A stretch of 64,000 bases of DNA from Alentia gelatinosa (GCA_950022655.1 OX465590.1:38267218-38331217); one strand, 5' to 3'; numbered from the stretch's first letter, positions 1 through 11,116 are shown. Program-made: numbers and translations. The notes: generated by a model not told the origin, from the sequence alone.

Positions 1-820
1 ACAAATTCGGGTAGGTATCGCAGTGCCCTCTATATCTATACTCGGAACTAAATTTTTGACAGGGGCTGCACTTAGCTTTTCCAGATAGCCTTCCCATAGA
101 AGTCAGCATTGTGACATAGTGTTTTTTCGGCATCGCTCATTTTTATATGTTCTCAACTATCATAATCCAGAATCATTTGAATATAGCAATAGAACATCAG
201 TGTCATCTAGCCACGAAGTCAAAATACTGCAGTTTCCCATACACACCAATAGTTAAGCACTTATCCTTTTAGATGGCCTTCCCATAGAAGTTAACATGGT
301 CACATGCCTTTTCTACTGCATTTTCTATTTGCTGATATATGAAACTTATACATGAGAGTTATTTGCATAAATCAATAGAATTCACCAAACTACCAGCATT
401 TGTGTTTAAAGTCATTGCATATTGCCAACAGGTTCGGCCAATGAGTTCCATTCTTCTGCCCCTCTGTATAACAGGTTGTATTTAAACTGTTCATTATTGG
501 CTCAGTAATGTTAAAGGCCAGGGTATCGAATAGGTAGCTGGAATCACCACATTAGATGTATTCTCCCTAGGTCTATGATACGCATTATATATATAACCAA
601 ACTGTGCGTATGATTTCTGTAGTAAAGGGAAGCGCAGTGAGAGGCGCAGTGAAGCCGTGCATACGCTGCCGGAGATGGTCTGAGATGTGGAGGCGATGAC
701 ATAGAGGTGTACGGCTATCTGAGGACTGCGTCTAGCCAGCGGAAGAGGGAGAGACGGGAAGAGAGAAATCCTGGCCAAGGGGGTTGTCATTTCATATTCC
801 TAGCCGTGAGTCTGCAGATG
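1..820. other. AT-rich stretch without a recognised gene
   Basis: No coding, RNA or repeat feature that I can support. A short phrase (CTTCCCATAGAAGT) occurs twice, near 90 and 268, which suggests an old short duplication. The reading frames here are short and have no recognisable domain. Confidence 0.4.
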
Positions 821-1309
821 TTATTCTTTATCCTATCCCTGGTATTTTTTCTTTAAACTTAACATTGGGAACTCGTATCCAACGCCCATTGAGTATTTAG
901 GAAACATATCCCAAATAATGTCACAAATGTTAGCCCATTAGTCACTGTATATATTATATTACATTTCACCATTGTGGAAATTACATTATTTAACAGAATT
1001 ATGTGATATGTCATACTCACAATTTGTTGGTATGTTACCTAGATTATTGCTGTAAAGGTAGCTCATACCGGTCGTCAGACTGATTATCTTTACAGGATAA
1101 ATAAAGAAAATCAAAAAAAAGAAATTTAAATGTGAGGGGTGAGATAAATTCAGAAACCTAGTCAGGTTTAGGGTCAGAGCTCGATCCCATCTCGTTTGAA
1201 TCGGTACGTAATTCACGCGGCTTCGCCATGTGAATTACTACACGGTTCAAACGTGTTGGGATACGAGCTCAGACCCTAAACCTTAATAGGTTTCCTCTAT
1301 AGTATAATT
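821..1309 (+). mobile_element. Family E modular foldback element, copy E1, interrupted
   Basis: Left module (821-955) starts TTTATCCTATCCCTGG and carries the core word CTTAACATTGGGAACTC found in related elements. After an interruption it resumes with GGGGTGAGATAAATTC at about 1132. A foldback hairpin follows (1143-1302): the left arm runs from GAAACCTAGTCAGG through AGAGCTCGATCCCATC and pairs with a right arm ending CTAAACCTTAATAGGTTTC. The loop is itself a small hairpin around GGCTTCGCC. It matches copy E2 near 32.0 kb. No coding capacity; a non-autonomous element. Confidence 0.7.
956..1127 (+). mobile_element. Probable 5'-truncated retroposon tail inside E1
   Basis: About 170 bp present in E1 but absent from the same place in E2 (32.1 kb). 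It ends in GGATAAATAAAG and an A-rich tail. Its 3' end resembles 24.83-24.93 kb (GATAACCTATGCAGGATAAA followed by an A-rich stretch), suggesting a shared LINE or SINE 3' end. Exact boundaries and target duplication are not clear. Confidence 0.4.
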
Positions 1310-2440
1310 GTTATAACTATTCAAAGGCAAGGATTGCTTGAGGTATTTCAAACCATCCAGTGTTCACATTAGACAATTATAAGCACCGATTCTTGAATTT
1401 AGCACCACCTGATAACTTTCAGCTGTTAAATGCAAGAAAGCATCTATCTAAATAAACGCCAAATGCATGGCGACTGCAGATGATCTGGTTTTGCATATTA
1501 CGTTATTTGTCACGAACTGACGATGAGATATGACATTCTCTGAAGCAGACTACTATTTCAATCTCGCTTGAATTAGTCATTTAGACAGGTGACGGTTCTG
1601 TAGAAACTCATTATTAGGAGATACAAGGAGTGTCTATACGTAAGAGGTATCATTTTGCACCTTTCATTTAGTTTTTCTCTTTGTGCATCCGTGATATTGA
1701 CATATCCAATGACCGAGCGCATCTGTGTTGATATATTAGGGTCTTTAGTTATTGCTGTTGCTAAATAGGTCTCGTTATCAAAGAAAGTATAAAAACAGAA
1801 GGCCCTGCTCATATTGGAAAATATCCAATCTTTGAGGAGAATCATTGTTTCATTCATAGAGCTATTAATTGTGTAAGTTTCTAAATCAATCTAAATTTAT
1901 TCTAATCTATTCCATTCAAATGGTAGTGGACTGATGAATCAAATATATGAATATTTCAGGTCCCTATCGTCTGAGGTTATAGTCCTAATTATAATCGTTC
2001 AGCAAATATCGCTCTTAGTTTTACAAAACGCCTCCGTGTAATAATGGAGAAAACGTAATGATAACGGGTAAATTACGCCGATTTACGAGAAGCATGGAAT
2101 GTTATTAGATCGTCATAAAATATGAAACCAAATGAAATATCCACCCTGAATTAAATGGATATGATACCTGGTGTTTCCCAAGCCAGATTAGTGTCAGATT
2201 ATTATTAAAGCGGCGTTTTCATCTGACGATTCTTGCTGTTGCACAAACCTGACGACTGATTGCCAGTTTTATATGGCGTTATAACTTTATGAATGTTGAC
2301 TATATGAATGTTGTCCGTTATACCTGAAGCTTATGACACTTTGCTTGTAACACAGAACTGGATGTGCATTGAGACCAGTACCTGAATGTACTGAGCATTG
2401 ACTAGTTTAAATAAATGACTAAAAAAAAAAAAAAAAACTA
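1310..2440. other. Stretch without a recognised gene
   Basis: Mostly AT-rich, apparently low-copy sequence. Two phrases (GATTCTTGAATTTAGCACC at 1391 and GACGATTCTTGCTGTTG near 2225) resemble the DD repeat family seen at 7.3 and 8.6 kb, so fragments of that family may lie here. An A-run occurs at about 2421-2436. No host exon is supported. Confidence 0.35.
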
Positions 2441-2444
2441 GCCA

Positions 2445-2486
2445 GGGGCCCGTTGAATAATCTAGGATCATGCGTGAAGACCCTTT
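2445..2486 (+). repeat. Family S end fragment
   Basis: GGGGCCCGTTGAATAAT followed by ATGCGTGAAGACCCTTT matches the left end of the intact family S copy at 50288. Only the terminal 40 bp or so is recognisable. Confidence 0.6.
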
Positions 2487-3021
2487 ACTATATACCTACT
2501 GCCGTAAGTGACGTAATTACTACACGCTGCGCCCCATGACGTACTGCACAGCTATGCAGTATATCAGGGTTCATTTCACGGTCGTAACGGATATGATTAC
2601 GACGTCGATATTAAAAAATGGCCGACGTGGTCTCCGCTTCGACATCGGTAACGTTAACGGTAGAGTACATAAAGAAGACTTACTGAAATACAGTGAAATC
2701 AAAAATACATGAATGAATTACAGAAAAATTTCAAAGTACAGTAATAAAAACCTGAATAAACATGGTAAGGACCTTAAAATGAGAGAGAAAACCACTATGT
2801 TTTCTTCCCGACGGTTTGTTTCCGGCCGGTTTCCAAGTGACAACAAATGTTGCTATGCTGGTTGCTATGTGCGTTGCTATGCGATAACGTCACAGCCGCA
2901 ATCCACGGATGAAGTGAAAGCTAGGGTTCACGTTGATCGTTCTGTACCCAAATTGGATTTAAATTGGATCTTACGACTTAAAAAAGGTAAGAATATAAAT
3001 GTTTTTGAGGCATATATAGTA

Positions 3022-3178
3022 AAGATAAAACGTTGTACCTGTAAACGTAAAAATTTCGATCCTCACTCGGGCCCCAAGCACGTTTACAACTCGGTGTAAA
3101 CACCTCGTTTTAAACGTGCTAGGGCCCGAGTTCGGATCGAAATTATTACGTTTACAGGAACATCGTTTTATTACTTTT
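3022..3178. repeat. Foldback hairpin FB1
   Basis: Inverted repeat with arms of about 65 bp. The left arm reads from AAAGATAAAACG through CCTGTAAACGTAAAAATTTC and CTCGGGCCCCAAGCACG; the right arm is its near reverse complement ending CGTTTACAGG. The loop, CTCGGTGTAAACACCTCG, is itself a dyad and nearly matches the loop of the foldback at 11.12-11.27 kb, although the arms differ. Confidence 0.8.
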
Positions 3179-3370
3179 CTGTATACCAAGGAGACCAATG
3201 GACGATATGGGTCAAGTTTATTCAACACAAACTTATGGACGGAAAAGATTGTATTAGATTGTATAAAAGCCTAAGTGAGTGGCTGGTGACCTTATTGCAT
3301 ATTCCTATATACCTATGACCGAACACTCTATGATTACATCATGCTACTGGGGGTGGAATAACTTGCGTAT

Positions 3371-3429
3371 ACTGCCCTAGGTTGACGTTTACTACCCTAG
3401 GTTGACGTTTACTACCCAAGGTTGACCTT
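3371..3429 (+). repeat. Short tandem repeat, 20-bp unit x3
   Basis: Three consecutive copies of ACTRCCCTAGGTTGACGTTT, the last diverging (ACTACCCAAGGTTGACCTTA). Confidence 0.85.
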
Positions 3430-3471
3430 AAGACCAATCAGATTGTCTCTTACAAAATTCATATGAAAAGC

Positions 3472-3756
3472 AGAGTGAGGAGAAAACATAGAGTGTCAAG
3501 TTACTCGATAAGGTTGGATCTGGCTTCACATTTGATGGTGGGTAAGCAAATAACGTTATTCATCGTTAGCAGACTACATTTAAAGGTATATAGGAATAGG
3601 GAAACCAAGGTTCCGGTAAGAGAAAATCTATGTTACTCAGTAAGGCTTTGAAAAACTACTGCCCGCAGCCAAGGCCTTGGGCAGTAATTATTCCAAGCCT
3701 TACCTCGTAACTTCGACTTTCTCTCACCAGAACATAGTTTCCCTCTAATCCCTACC
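3472..3756. mobile_element. Foldback element FB2 with an extra arm copy
   Basis: A long hairpin (3585-3756): the left arm runs from GGTATATAGGAATAGGGAAACC through GTAAGAGAAAATC to CTACTGCCC; the right arm mirrors it and ends AGTTTCCCTCTAATCC. The GAAACC/GTTTCC borders match the modular foldback families. At 3472-3515 lies a third, direct copy of part of the arm (GTGAGGAGAAAACATAGAG, then GTTACTCGATAAGGTTGG). Confidence 0.7.
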
Positions 3757-3825
3757 AAATTAATCAGTGAGTATTTAAATTATAAGCTGTTTTCATTCGT
3801 CGATCCAGCCTCGGTATGTACAAAA

Positions 3826-4535
3826 AAAATCAATCGGTGGTTTCTGACTGTAAATCGGTGCCATATAGTTGGTCAATGAAAAATGGTTATTTCCACTGGC
3901 CGACGAAAATGGCACCCATTAATTGAGCTCCTCTAAATGTTTCTCGGTGGTGCCTCCTATCATGCGTCGGTATCAAATAATCACTGAGAATGCGGTGTAT
4001 ACCTTGTTTCTCCTGCATTCCACATGCCAATACCGATTTAATGTTTTAAAATTGTTCGTTCCTCTGGCTTCCTTTGGGACACCGTGGTTGGAAAAAAATT
4101 ACCAATACCGATTCAATGTTTATTCTGAAAGCCTGAGTCTCACCGATGAAATCAAAACATTTTGATTCTATTAAAAATTCACAGTCAGTCGATGGCAGAC
4201 TTGCATAATATATGCACAATTTATCGGTGACCTTTCAAATGCCAGACCGTTTCCATTCACCAATCTAAAGGCCCGTTTCCATTGGCCGACAAACACGGTG
4301 TAAATGTTTTGTGTCCTCCTGATAACCTACTTCCATTGGCCATCACGATTTACAGTCAGGAACCACCGACGGACCATAACACTGCTGACACAAAATGGAA
4401 ATGGGCTATTAGAAGAACACAGAAAATCTACACCGTGTTTGTCGGCCAATGGAAAAAGGCCTTTATGTAAAGGTTGTTCCCGACTGCAGATCTGTGTCGA
4501 ATAATGGGCCGATGGAAAACGGGCCTATATCTGGA
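3826..4535. mobile_element. Nested cluster of family I and K MITEs
   Basis: A family I-like piece (GGTGGTTTCTGACTGTAAAT near 3836) is followed by a family K piece (TTTCCACTGGCCGACGAAAA at 3891), then the intact I1 copy at 4268, then another I-like right end (CCGATGGAAAACGGGCC near 4512). The order suggests K and I1 inserted into an older I-type copy, but the outer boundaries are degraded. Confidence 0.55.
4268..4463 (+). mobile_element. Family I MITE, copy I1
   Basis: About 196 bp with TIRs of about 35 bp. The left end is AAGGCCCGTTTCCATTGG and the right end mirrors it (CAATGGAAAAAGGCCTT). The interior contains ACAGTCAGGAACCACCGACG. TA dinucleotides flank both ends. Non-coding. The same structure recurs at 7370, 47248 and, in part, 50648. 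Confidence 0.8.
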
Positions 4536-4876
4536 CCGCCCCCCACCCATTTTCTCAAACAGGCTTCTTATAAATCAGCCATTAGTATACTAACGATTTA
4601 AGAGGACATTCAATATCGATGCTCACATCTCATAAATGTTTGGCGACGTATGTTGGCAGTACAGCTTTTTTTCAGACGTTTTCCTCGTCGTAAATTCTCT
4701 CTCATCAGTATAATGATGTTACTTGGTTCTGTCAAGTTCCCCCCACATCTCATTCCTCATGCTGTCAGCTTCCTTATAGTTTTATGTCTTATGTTTGTCT
4801 CTGTGGGATATATACGATAAAACGCTGTGGTATATTCACGTTGTTAGCTTATTTCGGTGTCTACACTAGACACTTA

Positions 4877-5188
4877 AAGCCCAATGCCCATCTACCGATT
4901 TCGGAACATTTATGTACGTTTGTCGGTGACAAACGAAAAGTAATTTGTCTCAGCCGAGCCATCCAGTCGGTAGATGAAGGACAGCTAGGCAAGGCTACCC
5001 AGCGATTAGTGAACACTCGGTTTCTTTGGTTTATACCCTCCCCCAGCGATTAGTGGACCATACACCGATTTTTTTAGTATGCGGATCGAGCGAGTGGTTA
5101 TGTAATTTGCCTGCGACTAGGTGACCTACTCCTATACGATTTGGGAACTAATCGTTCAACCCTAAATCGGTAGACGGGCATCCGGCTT
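4877..5188 (+). mobile_element. Family A MITE, copy A1
   Basis: About 310 bp. The left TIR is AAGCCCAATGCCCATCTACC, continuing into GATTTCGGAACATTTATGTA; the right end is the inverse (ATCGGTAGACGGGCATCCGG then CTT), flanked by TA. The interior holds the family words GTCGGTGACAAACG and AATTTGTCTCAGCCGAGCC. No coding capacity. Confidence 0.8.
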
Positions 5189-5191
5189 AAA

Positions 5192-5580
5192 GCTTTATGG
5201 GGTTCAACTGTTCTATGCACTGCGCGAAAACCACCAGTTCATTCCTATATACTCCATCCCGTAAGTGCATGTATCGGCTGTAAATTGACATGTTTTCATA
5301 TATATACGTCCATATTTTGTGCCAACGTATGAGTTGTATAGAAGACTGTTTCCTATTAGATACAGACGCGTCTTGGTTGTATTTTACACCTGGCGTATAC
5401 AAGAGGAAATATCCTTTGTTTATCATGCATACGCCCGGCGTATACATGATAAAAAAAGGAAAAAGAATGGCGACCCGCCACCCCCCGTCCCCCCCCCCCC
5501 CCCCCCACACACACATGGGACCCGCTGTCTTCCCCCGCGCGTACATATGTATAAAGTGGTTAGTTTCGCGCAGTGATGTG
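5192..5580 (-). mobile_element. Family V repeat, copy V1
   Basis: Similar, in opposite orientation, to 51.49-51.65 kb and 46.18-46.37 kb. Shared words are GCACTGCGCGAAAACCACCA, ACAGACGCGTCTTGG and repeated GCGTATAC phrases. A C-run lies at about 5487-5507. Short open frames across the segment are low-complexity (poly-Pro from the C-run) and not credible genes. Confidence 0.5.
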
Positions 5581-5950
5581 GGGTTGTCTGCTTAATGGGG
5601 TTTTACTGTTGTATGGGGTTGGTCTGCTTAATGGGGTTCCACTGGTGTATGTATGTACAAAGTCTCACAAGACGCCAAGAACATATTCTGAATATATATC
5701 ACCGCCTCGGGCAGAAAAGAATCGCAACCTGCCCCTGCCCCCGCCCCCGCCGAAGTCCTCGCTCACGATTTACTCCCCCCGCCCCCTCCCTCCCCGCTTA
5801 CCAAATATTGAAAAATCCAGTCTGTGACAACGGAACATTAGAAATACCCCCTGTTCGGGTAATGCAATTTGCCTGTGACAACTTCACCAACAACTATATA
5901 ATTTGGGAACTAATCGTTCCCCCCTGAATCGGTAGATGTGCATTGGACTT
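5580..5950. other. C-rich stretch with short direct repeats
   Basis: Contains partial direct repeats of CTTAATGGGGTT (5590 and 5628) and a C-rich tract (5728-5800). The right part (5800-5945) is a family A end fragment finishing TGAATCGGTAGATGTGCATT. No gene supported. Confidence 0.4.
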
Positions 5951-5951
5951 A

Positions 5952-6150
5952 AGATATACACAATATTACCATGATTTCGATCTGAGTGGCCGTATTCTCC
6001 GCTTAGTTGACGCGTAGTAAAACTCCGGGCGATAGCGAGGAGTATTACGTATAGTGTCAACAACAAGGAGAATACGGTCACACAGATCGAAATCATGGTA
6101 ATGTTGTATTTATTACTCCCCTTTTGAGTTATCATTATGGAAAAAATCTT
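5952..6150. mobile_element. Family H foldback element, copy H1
   Basis: Begins TATACACAATATTACC. The arm continues through CATGATTTCGATCTGAGTGG and CCGTATTCTCC and is mirrored at 6070-6113. The loop region carries GGGCGATAGCGAGGAG. Immediately to the right is the start of a TIR module (TTTATTACTCCCC), cut short before the B1 MITE at 6158. It shares its outer border TATACACAATATT with copy G at 32262. Confidence 0.7.
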
Positions 6151-6157
6151 GTATATA

Positions 6158-6441
6158 AGGCCCGGCGTCCACCTACTACGATAGAATCGTAGACCTCCCG
6201 ATATGGCACCGATACAAAATGTCAAAATCGGTGGCATATCGGGAAGGTGCAAAATCGTAAACATATGTCTAGACATGCCAATCCACCACGCATTGTATGG
6301 GGTTTTTATCGGTGTCTAATCGCAGAAACGTGGTCAACTGCCCTGATATTAGGTGACCTTCCGACACGATTTTGATTTTTTATCGGGAGGTGTATTGTAG
6401 ACCATATCGGAGCCATATCGTAGTAGGTGGACGCCGGACCT
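6158..6441 (+). mobile_element. Family B MITE, copy B1
   Basis: 284 bp. The left TIR is AGGCCCGGCGTCCACCTACT and the right TIR its inverse (GTAGTAGGTGGACGCCGGAC then CT). TA flanks both sides (6156-6157 and 6442-6443). The interior holds the family words GATATGGCACCGATAC, CATATGTCTAGACATGCC and CGATTTTGATTTTTTATCGG. Seven copies occur in the window. Non-coding. Confidence 0.85.
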
Positions 6442-6474
6442 TATTAGAAATTGTACCCTGGCGCCGTGCTTTGT

Positions 6475-6610
6475 TTGTATGAATTAGTTCCTATAATGCC
6501 CCTCAGGTGGCCGAAAAACCCGGAGTCTCCGAGGTCCGTATTCTACTCAGTAGTGATCTGTAAGCTTCATAGGCTTAGTATGGAGACTCCGTATTCGGTG
6601 GGTAATAAAT
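6475..6610 (-). mobile_element. Family F module fragment
   Basis: Ends GGTGGGTAATAAAT, a TIR of the TTATTACCCACC type, with core words CATAGGCTTAGTATGGAG and GGAGTCTCCGAGG. It is the reverse-orientation relative of 36467-36600. The core resembles the CATAGGCTTAACATTG core of families C, D and E. Confidence 0.5.
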
Positions 6611-6646
6611 ATTATGGTTCATTTCTCTGAGGTACCGATCGACTAT

Positions 6647-6961
6647 TTATCCCACCCCTAATAAAGAAACTCCATAGGCTTAACATTGGGTCACTGTATT
6701 CGGTCTGGAGTTCAGAAAAATGAAAAAAATCGCTCTAGTGGGATACACTTGACAAATGAAGTCATTTGTTAATGTAGAAGTAATTTAGATGGGCGGGGTA
6801 GGATAAATTCTAAACCAAACTCGAGTTAGTTGTGTTATTGTTCATCACACTCCCGCAAGATCACATATCACTGCTCTCGGCTTTGCCTCGCGGCAGTAAT
6901 ACGCGATCTTGCCGTCGTGCGATAAACAACAACACGACTAACTCTTGTTTGGTTTCTCCAT
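6647..6961 (+). mobile_element. Family C modular foldback element, copy C1
   Basis: Two joined modules. The TIR module (6647-6807) starts TTATCCCACCCCTAATA, carries CATAGGCTTAACATTGGG and the dyad ACAAATGAAGTCATTTGT, and closes with GGGGTAGGATAAATTC. The hairpin (about 6810-6961) has arms AAACCAAACTCGAGTTAG and CTAACTCTTGTTTGGTTTC; an inner stem GCAAGATCACATATCACTGC pairs with GCAGTAATACGCGATCTTGC around a GGCTTTGCC loop. Other copies are at 27816, 36871 and (hairpin only) 16254. Confidence 0.8.
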
Positions 6962-7343
6962 AGTTCTAGTGATATATTAATGACCCCTGTGGGTTCACAT
7001 ACACGCGACGCCTTGTGATGTGCAGCAGTAGATGTATGTCTCTCATATAAATCAGCCTCGAAATATTGCTGTGAAATGATAAATAGCATCTGTTGTCGGA
7101 AGATCCGCCTCGGGCAGAACTGCGCTGGACTAAATCCATAGAAAATCTAAGTTATGCGCAAGTTTATATTCGCATTATTCAGAACGGATCCAGTGGATTC
7201 AAATTGCATTTTAATCTTTGAAATCAAATAATCTGTTTTAATCTTTGGAATCAAATAATCTGTGATATGTATCAGTAGGCGTTTCAAGAGTAGACCACAA
7301 CCAGTCTCTGGAGAAATAAATGTTCAGGACCGCTTTTCTTTTA

Positions 7344-7655
7344 CCCGGCGTTTACACGTGACAATTATAGGCTCGTTTCCATTGGCCAACGAAAATGGTG
7401 AATTTATTTTTAGTTCTCCTAATTGCCCATTTCTATTGACTGTCACAAATCTACAGTCAGGAACCAACGACGGACCTTTACTACTGCTGACGCACGATGG
7501 AAATGGGATATTAGGAGAACTCAAAAAGATCTACACCGTTTTCGTCGGCCAATGGAAACGGGCCTTAGAGGCGACGATTCTTGAATTTAGGATCACCTTA
7601 GGACTGTGCATCGTCAATGGCTAGAGATCGTCTCGTCTAAACGCCAAACGAGTGA
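7344..7655 (+). mobile_element. Family DD element interrupted by I2
   Basis: Outer ends CCCGGCGTTTACACGTGAC (7344) and GATCGTCTCGTCTAAACGCC (about 7627-7646) form an imperfect TIR. Family I copy I2 lies inside. After it the DD sequence GGCGACGATTCTTGAATTTA resumes. A related sequence lies at 8.57-8.86 kb and a fragment at 62.97 kb. Confidence 0.55.
7370..7565 (+). mobile_element. Family I MITE, copy I2
   Basis: 196 bp. It starts AGGCTCGTTTCCATTGGCC and ends GGCCAATGGAAACGGGCC then T. TA flanks at 7368-7369 and 7566-7567 fit a TA target duplication. It lies within family DD. Confidence 0.8.
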
Positions 7656-7863
7656 TGACCATAGCTTGTCAGATTATGCAATATGACACTTCCTGAAGAT
7701 CATGGGGACGATAAGAATATTTCAAAGCGGCTTGAATTAATCGTCGAAACACCCGACGATTCTCTAATAACTCAGTTAACAATCAACATTTCTTTTGTTA
7801 AAAAACCTCTGATCTGTGTCCAGGCTTTTTTTCTAATGGGAAATACATACATTTAGCTGCAGT

Positions 7864-7911
7864 TTAAGGCCAATGCCTTCTACCGATTTCGGAACATTTA
7901 TGTACCTTTGA
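7864..7911 (+). repeat. Family A end fragment
   Basis: AAGGCCAATGCCTTCTACCG followed by ATTTCGGAACATTTATG matches the family A left end, then departs abruptly. Confidence 0.6.
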
Positions 7912-8078
7912 ACTCCAGGAACGGATTATGGTACATGAAATGTAACAGAAATGGATTAGAATACAAAATAGTATAGAACACCGGTTGAACGGAATTGTTA
8001 AACTATTCAACAATTGTCTTTTAATTCTATTATCAAGGCATCATATAAGCAGAAAATTCACACTACAATGTTTGACCT

Positions 8079-8461
8079 TAAGCCCAATGCCCATCTACTG
8101 ATATTGGAACATTTGTGTACCTTTGTCGGCGACAAACAGACAGTAATTTGGCTCAGCCAAGCCATCCTAATGGAGTCGGCCGTAGTCGGTACATGTAGGA
8201 CAGCTAGGCAAGGGTGACCCACCGATTAGTGAACCTCCTTCTTCAGATGTCCTATTATCGCTGACAAGTTGTGGTTTCAATGTTCCAAAATCAGTAGTGA
8301 AAGGTTTATCAACATGTTGATAAAGCTAGTCGCAGACAACAGAACGTTGTTAATGGCCTTTGATTGGTATTACACAATTTGCCTAAGATAAGTTTTCTGA
8401 CTCCTATACGATTTGCAAACTAATCGTTCAACCCTTGATCGGTAGATGGGCATTGGACTTT
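8079..8461 (+). mobile_element. Family A MITE, copy A2
   Basis: About 380 bp between AAGCCCAATGCCCATCTACT and the inverse GTAGATGGGCATTGGACTT. It holds the perfect 20-bp palindrome TTTATCAACATGTTGATAAA at 8305-8324 and the words GTCGGCGACAAACAG and CCTATACGATTTGCAAAC. Confidence 0.8.
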
Positions 8462-8569
8462 AGGCAGGGTAAACACGCAGACAACTGGAGCCTACTGAAA
8501 ACAGGGTACTACCCTAGTAGACCCTCCAGTCTAAATAAAAGTATTAAAAAAAACAAAAAAAAACAATAT

Positions 8570-8862
8570 GACGATTCTTGGTAACGATATTGCGTAATTG
8601 AGCACCACCTGACGACTTGTTTCCAGCAGATCTACGTCTCATTCATAGTCGTATAGTGTAAACGGCGAGTTTGGTTGATAGCGGGAAGTATTATAAACCT
8701 AGAAGATAAATCGTCTAGTTTAAAACTTGATGCGCTTCTTGGATCGACGATACTTGGTAAGATTTATTTCTCATATAAGACCACTTCGCGATTCTTCGAT
8801 GCACGATCTACAGTCGTCTCGTCCTCTGTCGTCTCGTGTGAACGCCGTGTGAGGGAGGGTGC
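8570..8862 (+). mobile_element. Family DD-like element
   Basis: GACGATTCTTGGTAACGATA (8570) and GTGTAAACGGCGAG on the left and GTCGTCTCGTGTGAACGCCG on the right resemble the termini of the DD copy at 7344. Internal rearrangement makes the boundaries uncertain. Confidence 0.45.
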
Positions 8863-10364
8863 AGCCTCTGTCTGAGCCCACGTCTTTCATCCCCAGCAGG
8901 TCCGCAGCCACTAATCATCCCGCAGCAACACTCTCCCCCCGCAGATCTAGTGGCGGTGAGTTTGCTCACAAACATATAATTTGTACAGCTTTGATGGCCC
9001 AACTGCGTTCGGCCAACAATGTGGGTATATCTCAACGGCTAAGAGAGATCTCACAGCAGAGTCTTTGAAGTGGGGGCCACAGGCAGTGGCAGAGCGCAGC
9101 TAGCACTGGCGCACAATAGGATTGCACGTTTCCTGCTGGGAGAGTAATGTACCTACTGCCATTGTTACTCCTCGGTCCACATGCGATAAGTATTCCTTTC
9201 ATGGGACTCATATTAGGGTTTGGGGTTTATAGTGTAACGCTATGTATGATAATGAATATGGTATATATACATGGATATCATATAGAAAAGCGGCCAAGAA
9301 ATGCACTTTCTTGACACACCCTCGTTGGAATATGACAACTCTAGGATAATCTGGGCTGAATATTTCGTTTCTCATATTAATTTTGCTCTCAGAATGGTCA
9401 TTCTGAAGATTCTGATTCCATATGAACCACAAAACATTTAATTTTTAGCCTAAATCCTATGTTGAATATTACTAGTCAAACCGTGTCAAAATGAAGTTTT
9501 CTATAGCTGTATCAACGAACTATGGATATGTCTGAAATCTCAATCCGATGATTTATGAGAGTCCTTTTACATGGTTACCATAGCAACTAAACACACAAAG
9601 GTAGGCGATCAGACCCATAGATTATATATATGACGTATTGGACATCTTGGCCTGCTTTTCTGTGATTCATTCTAATTCAGTTTTGACAGGTAAATTAGCC
9701 CAATTTACATTTACTTGATTTATATAGAAAATGTACAAAAGAAGTATGGTTTTCTTCAATTCTATCTAAAACAAGGACGGCGAAAAATTAATTTTAAAAC
9801 ATGAATGTGTATTACTGTACCTCTACTATATCTTTTGAAGGTTCGAGGAAAATAGCATCGGGTGTTACCATTTGAAAGCAACCTGAAATGATCATAATAT
9901 TGATAGTTCGATATATAAATATATAGAGGTCTGATATGTAGTAGTATACCCAAGTGTCGCTTTGTTCCAGGTGATATTTGAGATTCCTGCCTTTATTAAA
10001 TGTGTGAAATTTTCTCACGGAATGTGATGCATCATGCGTGACATAGCAGGGAGGGAACCTATCATTAATTCTGTTTGTGTAAATCTATCAACCATCCCTA
10101 TGGCAATAAGTATTCTCTGCCGTATCATGCACCTTGTTCCTTATAAATGTGAAGTATCCACGTATTCACAGCAATATGATGATGCGTTAATGTATGTTTC
10201 ACGATATCATAGGTGGTTATCTGTTATGGATCCACACACACCACAGTTATTCAGTTATTCCTCCCTTACCGGATAAGAAAAACTGGCCATGGGCAACGAA
10301 TTTCAATACCTGACAAAAAGCGACATTTTTATATACTACTATTTGTATATCTTATATCAGAATA
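8863..10364. other. Stretch without a recognised gene or repeat
   Basis: AT-rich, apparently low-copy DNA. Frames up to 80 codons are present but show no domain, consistent splice context or composition typical of coding sequence. A phrase near 9.67-9.75 kb (GACAGGTAAATTAGCCCAAT) resembles 22.99 kb, suggesting a dispersed repeat. Confidence 0.35.
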
Positions 10365-10373
10365 CATGTAATT

Positions 10374-10708
10374 TCCGAATTGGACGCCTTGAGCCTTTTA
10401 GCGTTTGAGCCTCCTGTCAGCGTGAAAACGTGGACGCCTTGAGCCTACCCCGTGGACGCCTTGAGCCTACCTCATTTTAGTTCCGATTAGCGGGTTAGGT
10501 AATGGAAAAGGGTTGGGTAAGAGTTAGGGTTGAGTATGACTATAAATCAGTATTTATAAATGCACTTTTCAAAGTTTTTATATCTAGAGGCTCAAGGCTA
10601 CCAAAACGGGGTAGGCTCAAGGCGTCCACAGGGTAGGCTCAAGGCGTCCACAGAAAGGCTCAAGGCGTCCAGGGCTCGAATCGTCCCGGGCTCAAGGCGT
10701 CCATGAAC
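10374..10708. mobile_element. Telomere-core foldback element O
   Basis: 335 bp bounded by the perfect 9-bp direct repeat CATGTAATT (10365-10373 and 10709-10717). The left arm holds three full copies and one partial of GGACGCCTTGAGCCT; the right arm holds four full copies and one partial of the inverse AGGCTCAAGGCGTCC. The core (about 10488-10545) has degenerate TTAGGG (GCGGGTTAGG, GAGTTAGGGTTGAG). No reading frame of note. The target-duplication length fits Mutator-like (9) or hAT-like (8) transposition; that class assignment is inference. Confidence 0.85.
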
Positions 10709-10879
10709 CATGTAATTCTATGGCATATATCATGGTCATGTTCCTTGTATCAATTAGTTATAGATATGTGAGTATACAGCATTATTATATACCCATGACG
10801 TATATATCGTAAATATGCACCGTTTCGCCGTATAACGTATAAATATTATACTGCACCGGGTTCCGTATAGTAGTGTCTT

Positions 10880-11018
10880 GAACACGTTGAACGCACGTTG
10901 CTATGTATACTGAACAGGTTGACGCACGTTGCTATTTATACTGAACACGTTGACGCACGTTGCTATGTGAATTGAACACGTTGACGCACATTGCTATGTG
11001 AATTGAACACATTGTTCA
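10880..11018 (+). repeat. Minisatellite, 31-32 bp unit x4
   Basis: Four consecutive units beginning GAACACGTTGACGCACGTTG and ending CTATGTGAATT or CTATGTATACT, starting at 10880, 10912, 10943 and 10974, then a partial unit. It lies just left of the AA1 foldback hairpin and may be part of the same element. Confidence 0.9.
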
Positions 11019-11116
11019 TAATTGCGGTTGCGCTATCGGTGGATTTAGGAATTCGACGTAATTCTTGTATTTACAGTAAGTTCTGGTTAAATTTCAACAT
11101 TTACGGGTATATTATA

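Noticed and set aside
5290..5595. Overlapping Pro-rich frames
   Set aside because: Driven by a C homopolymer within the family V repeat; no consistent coding signal.
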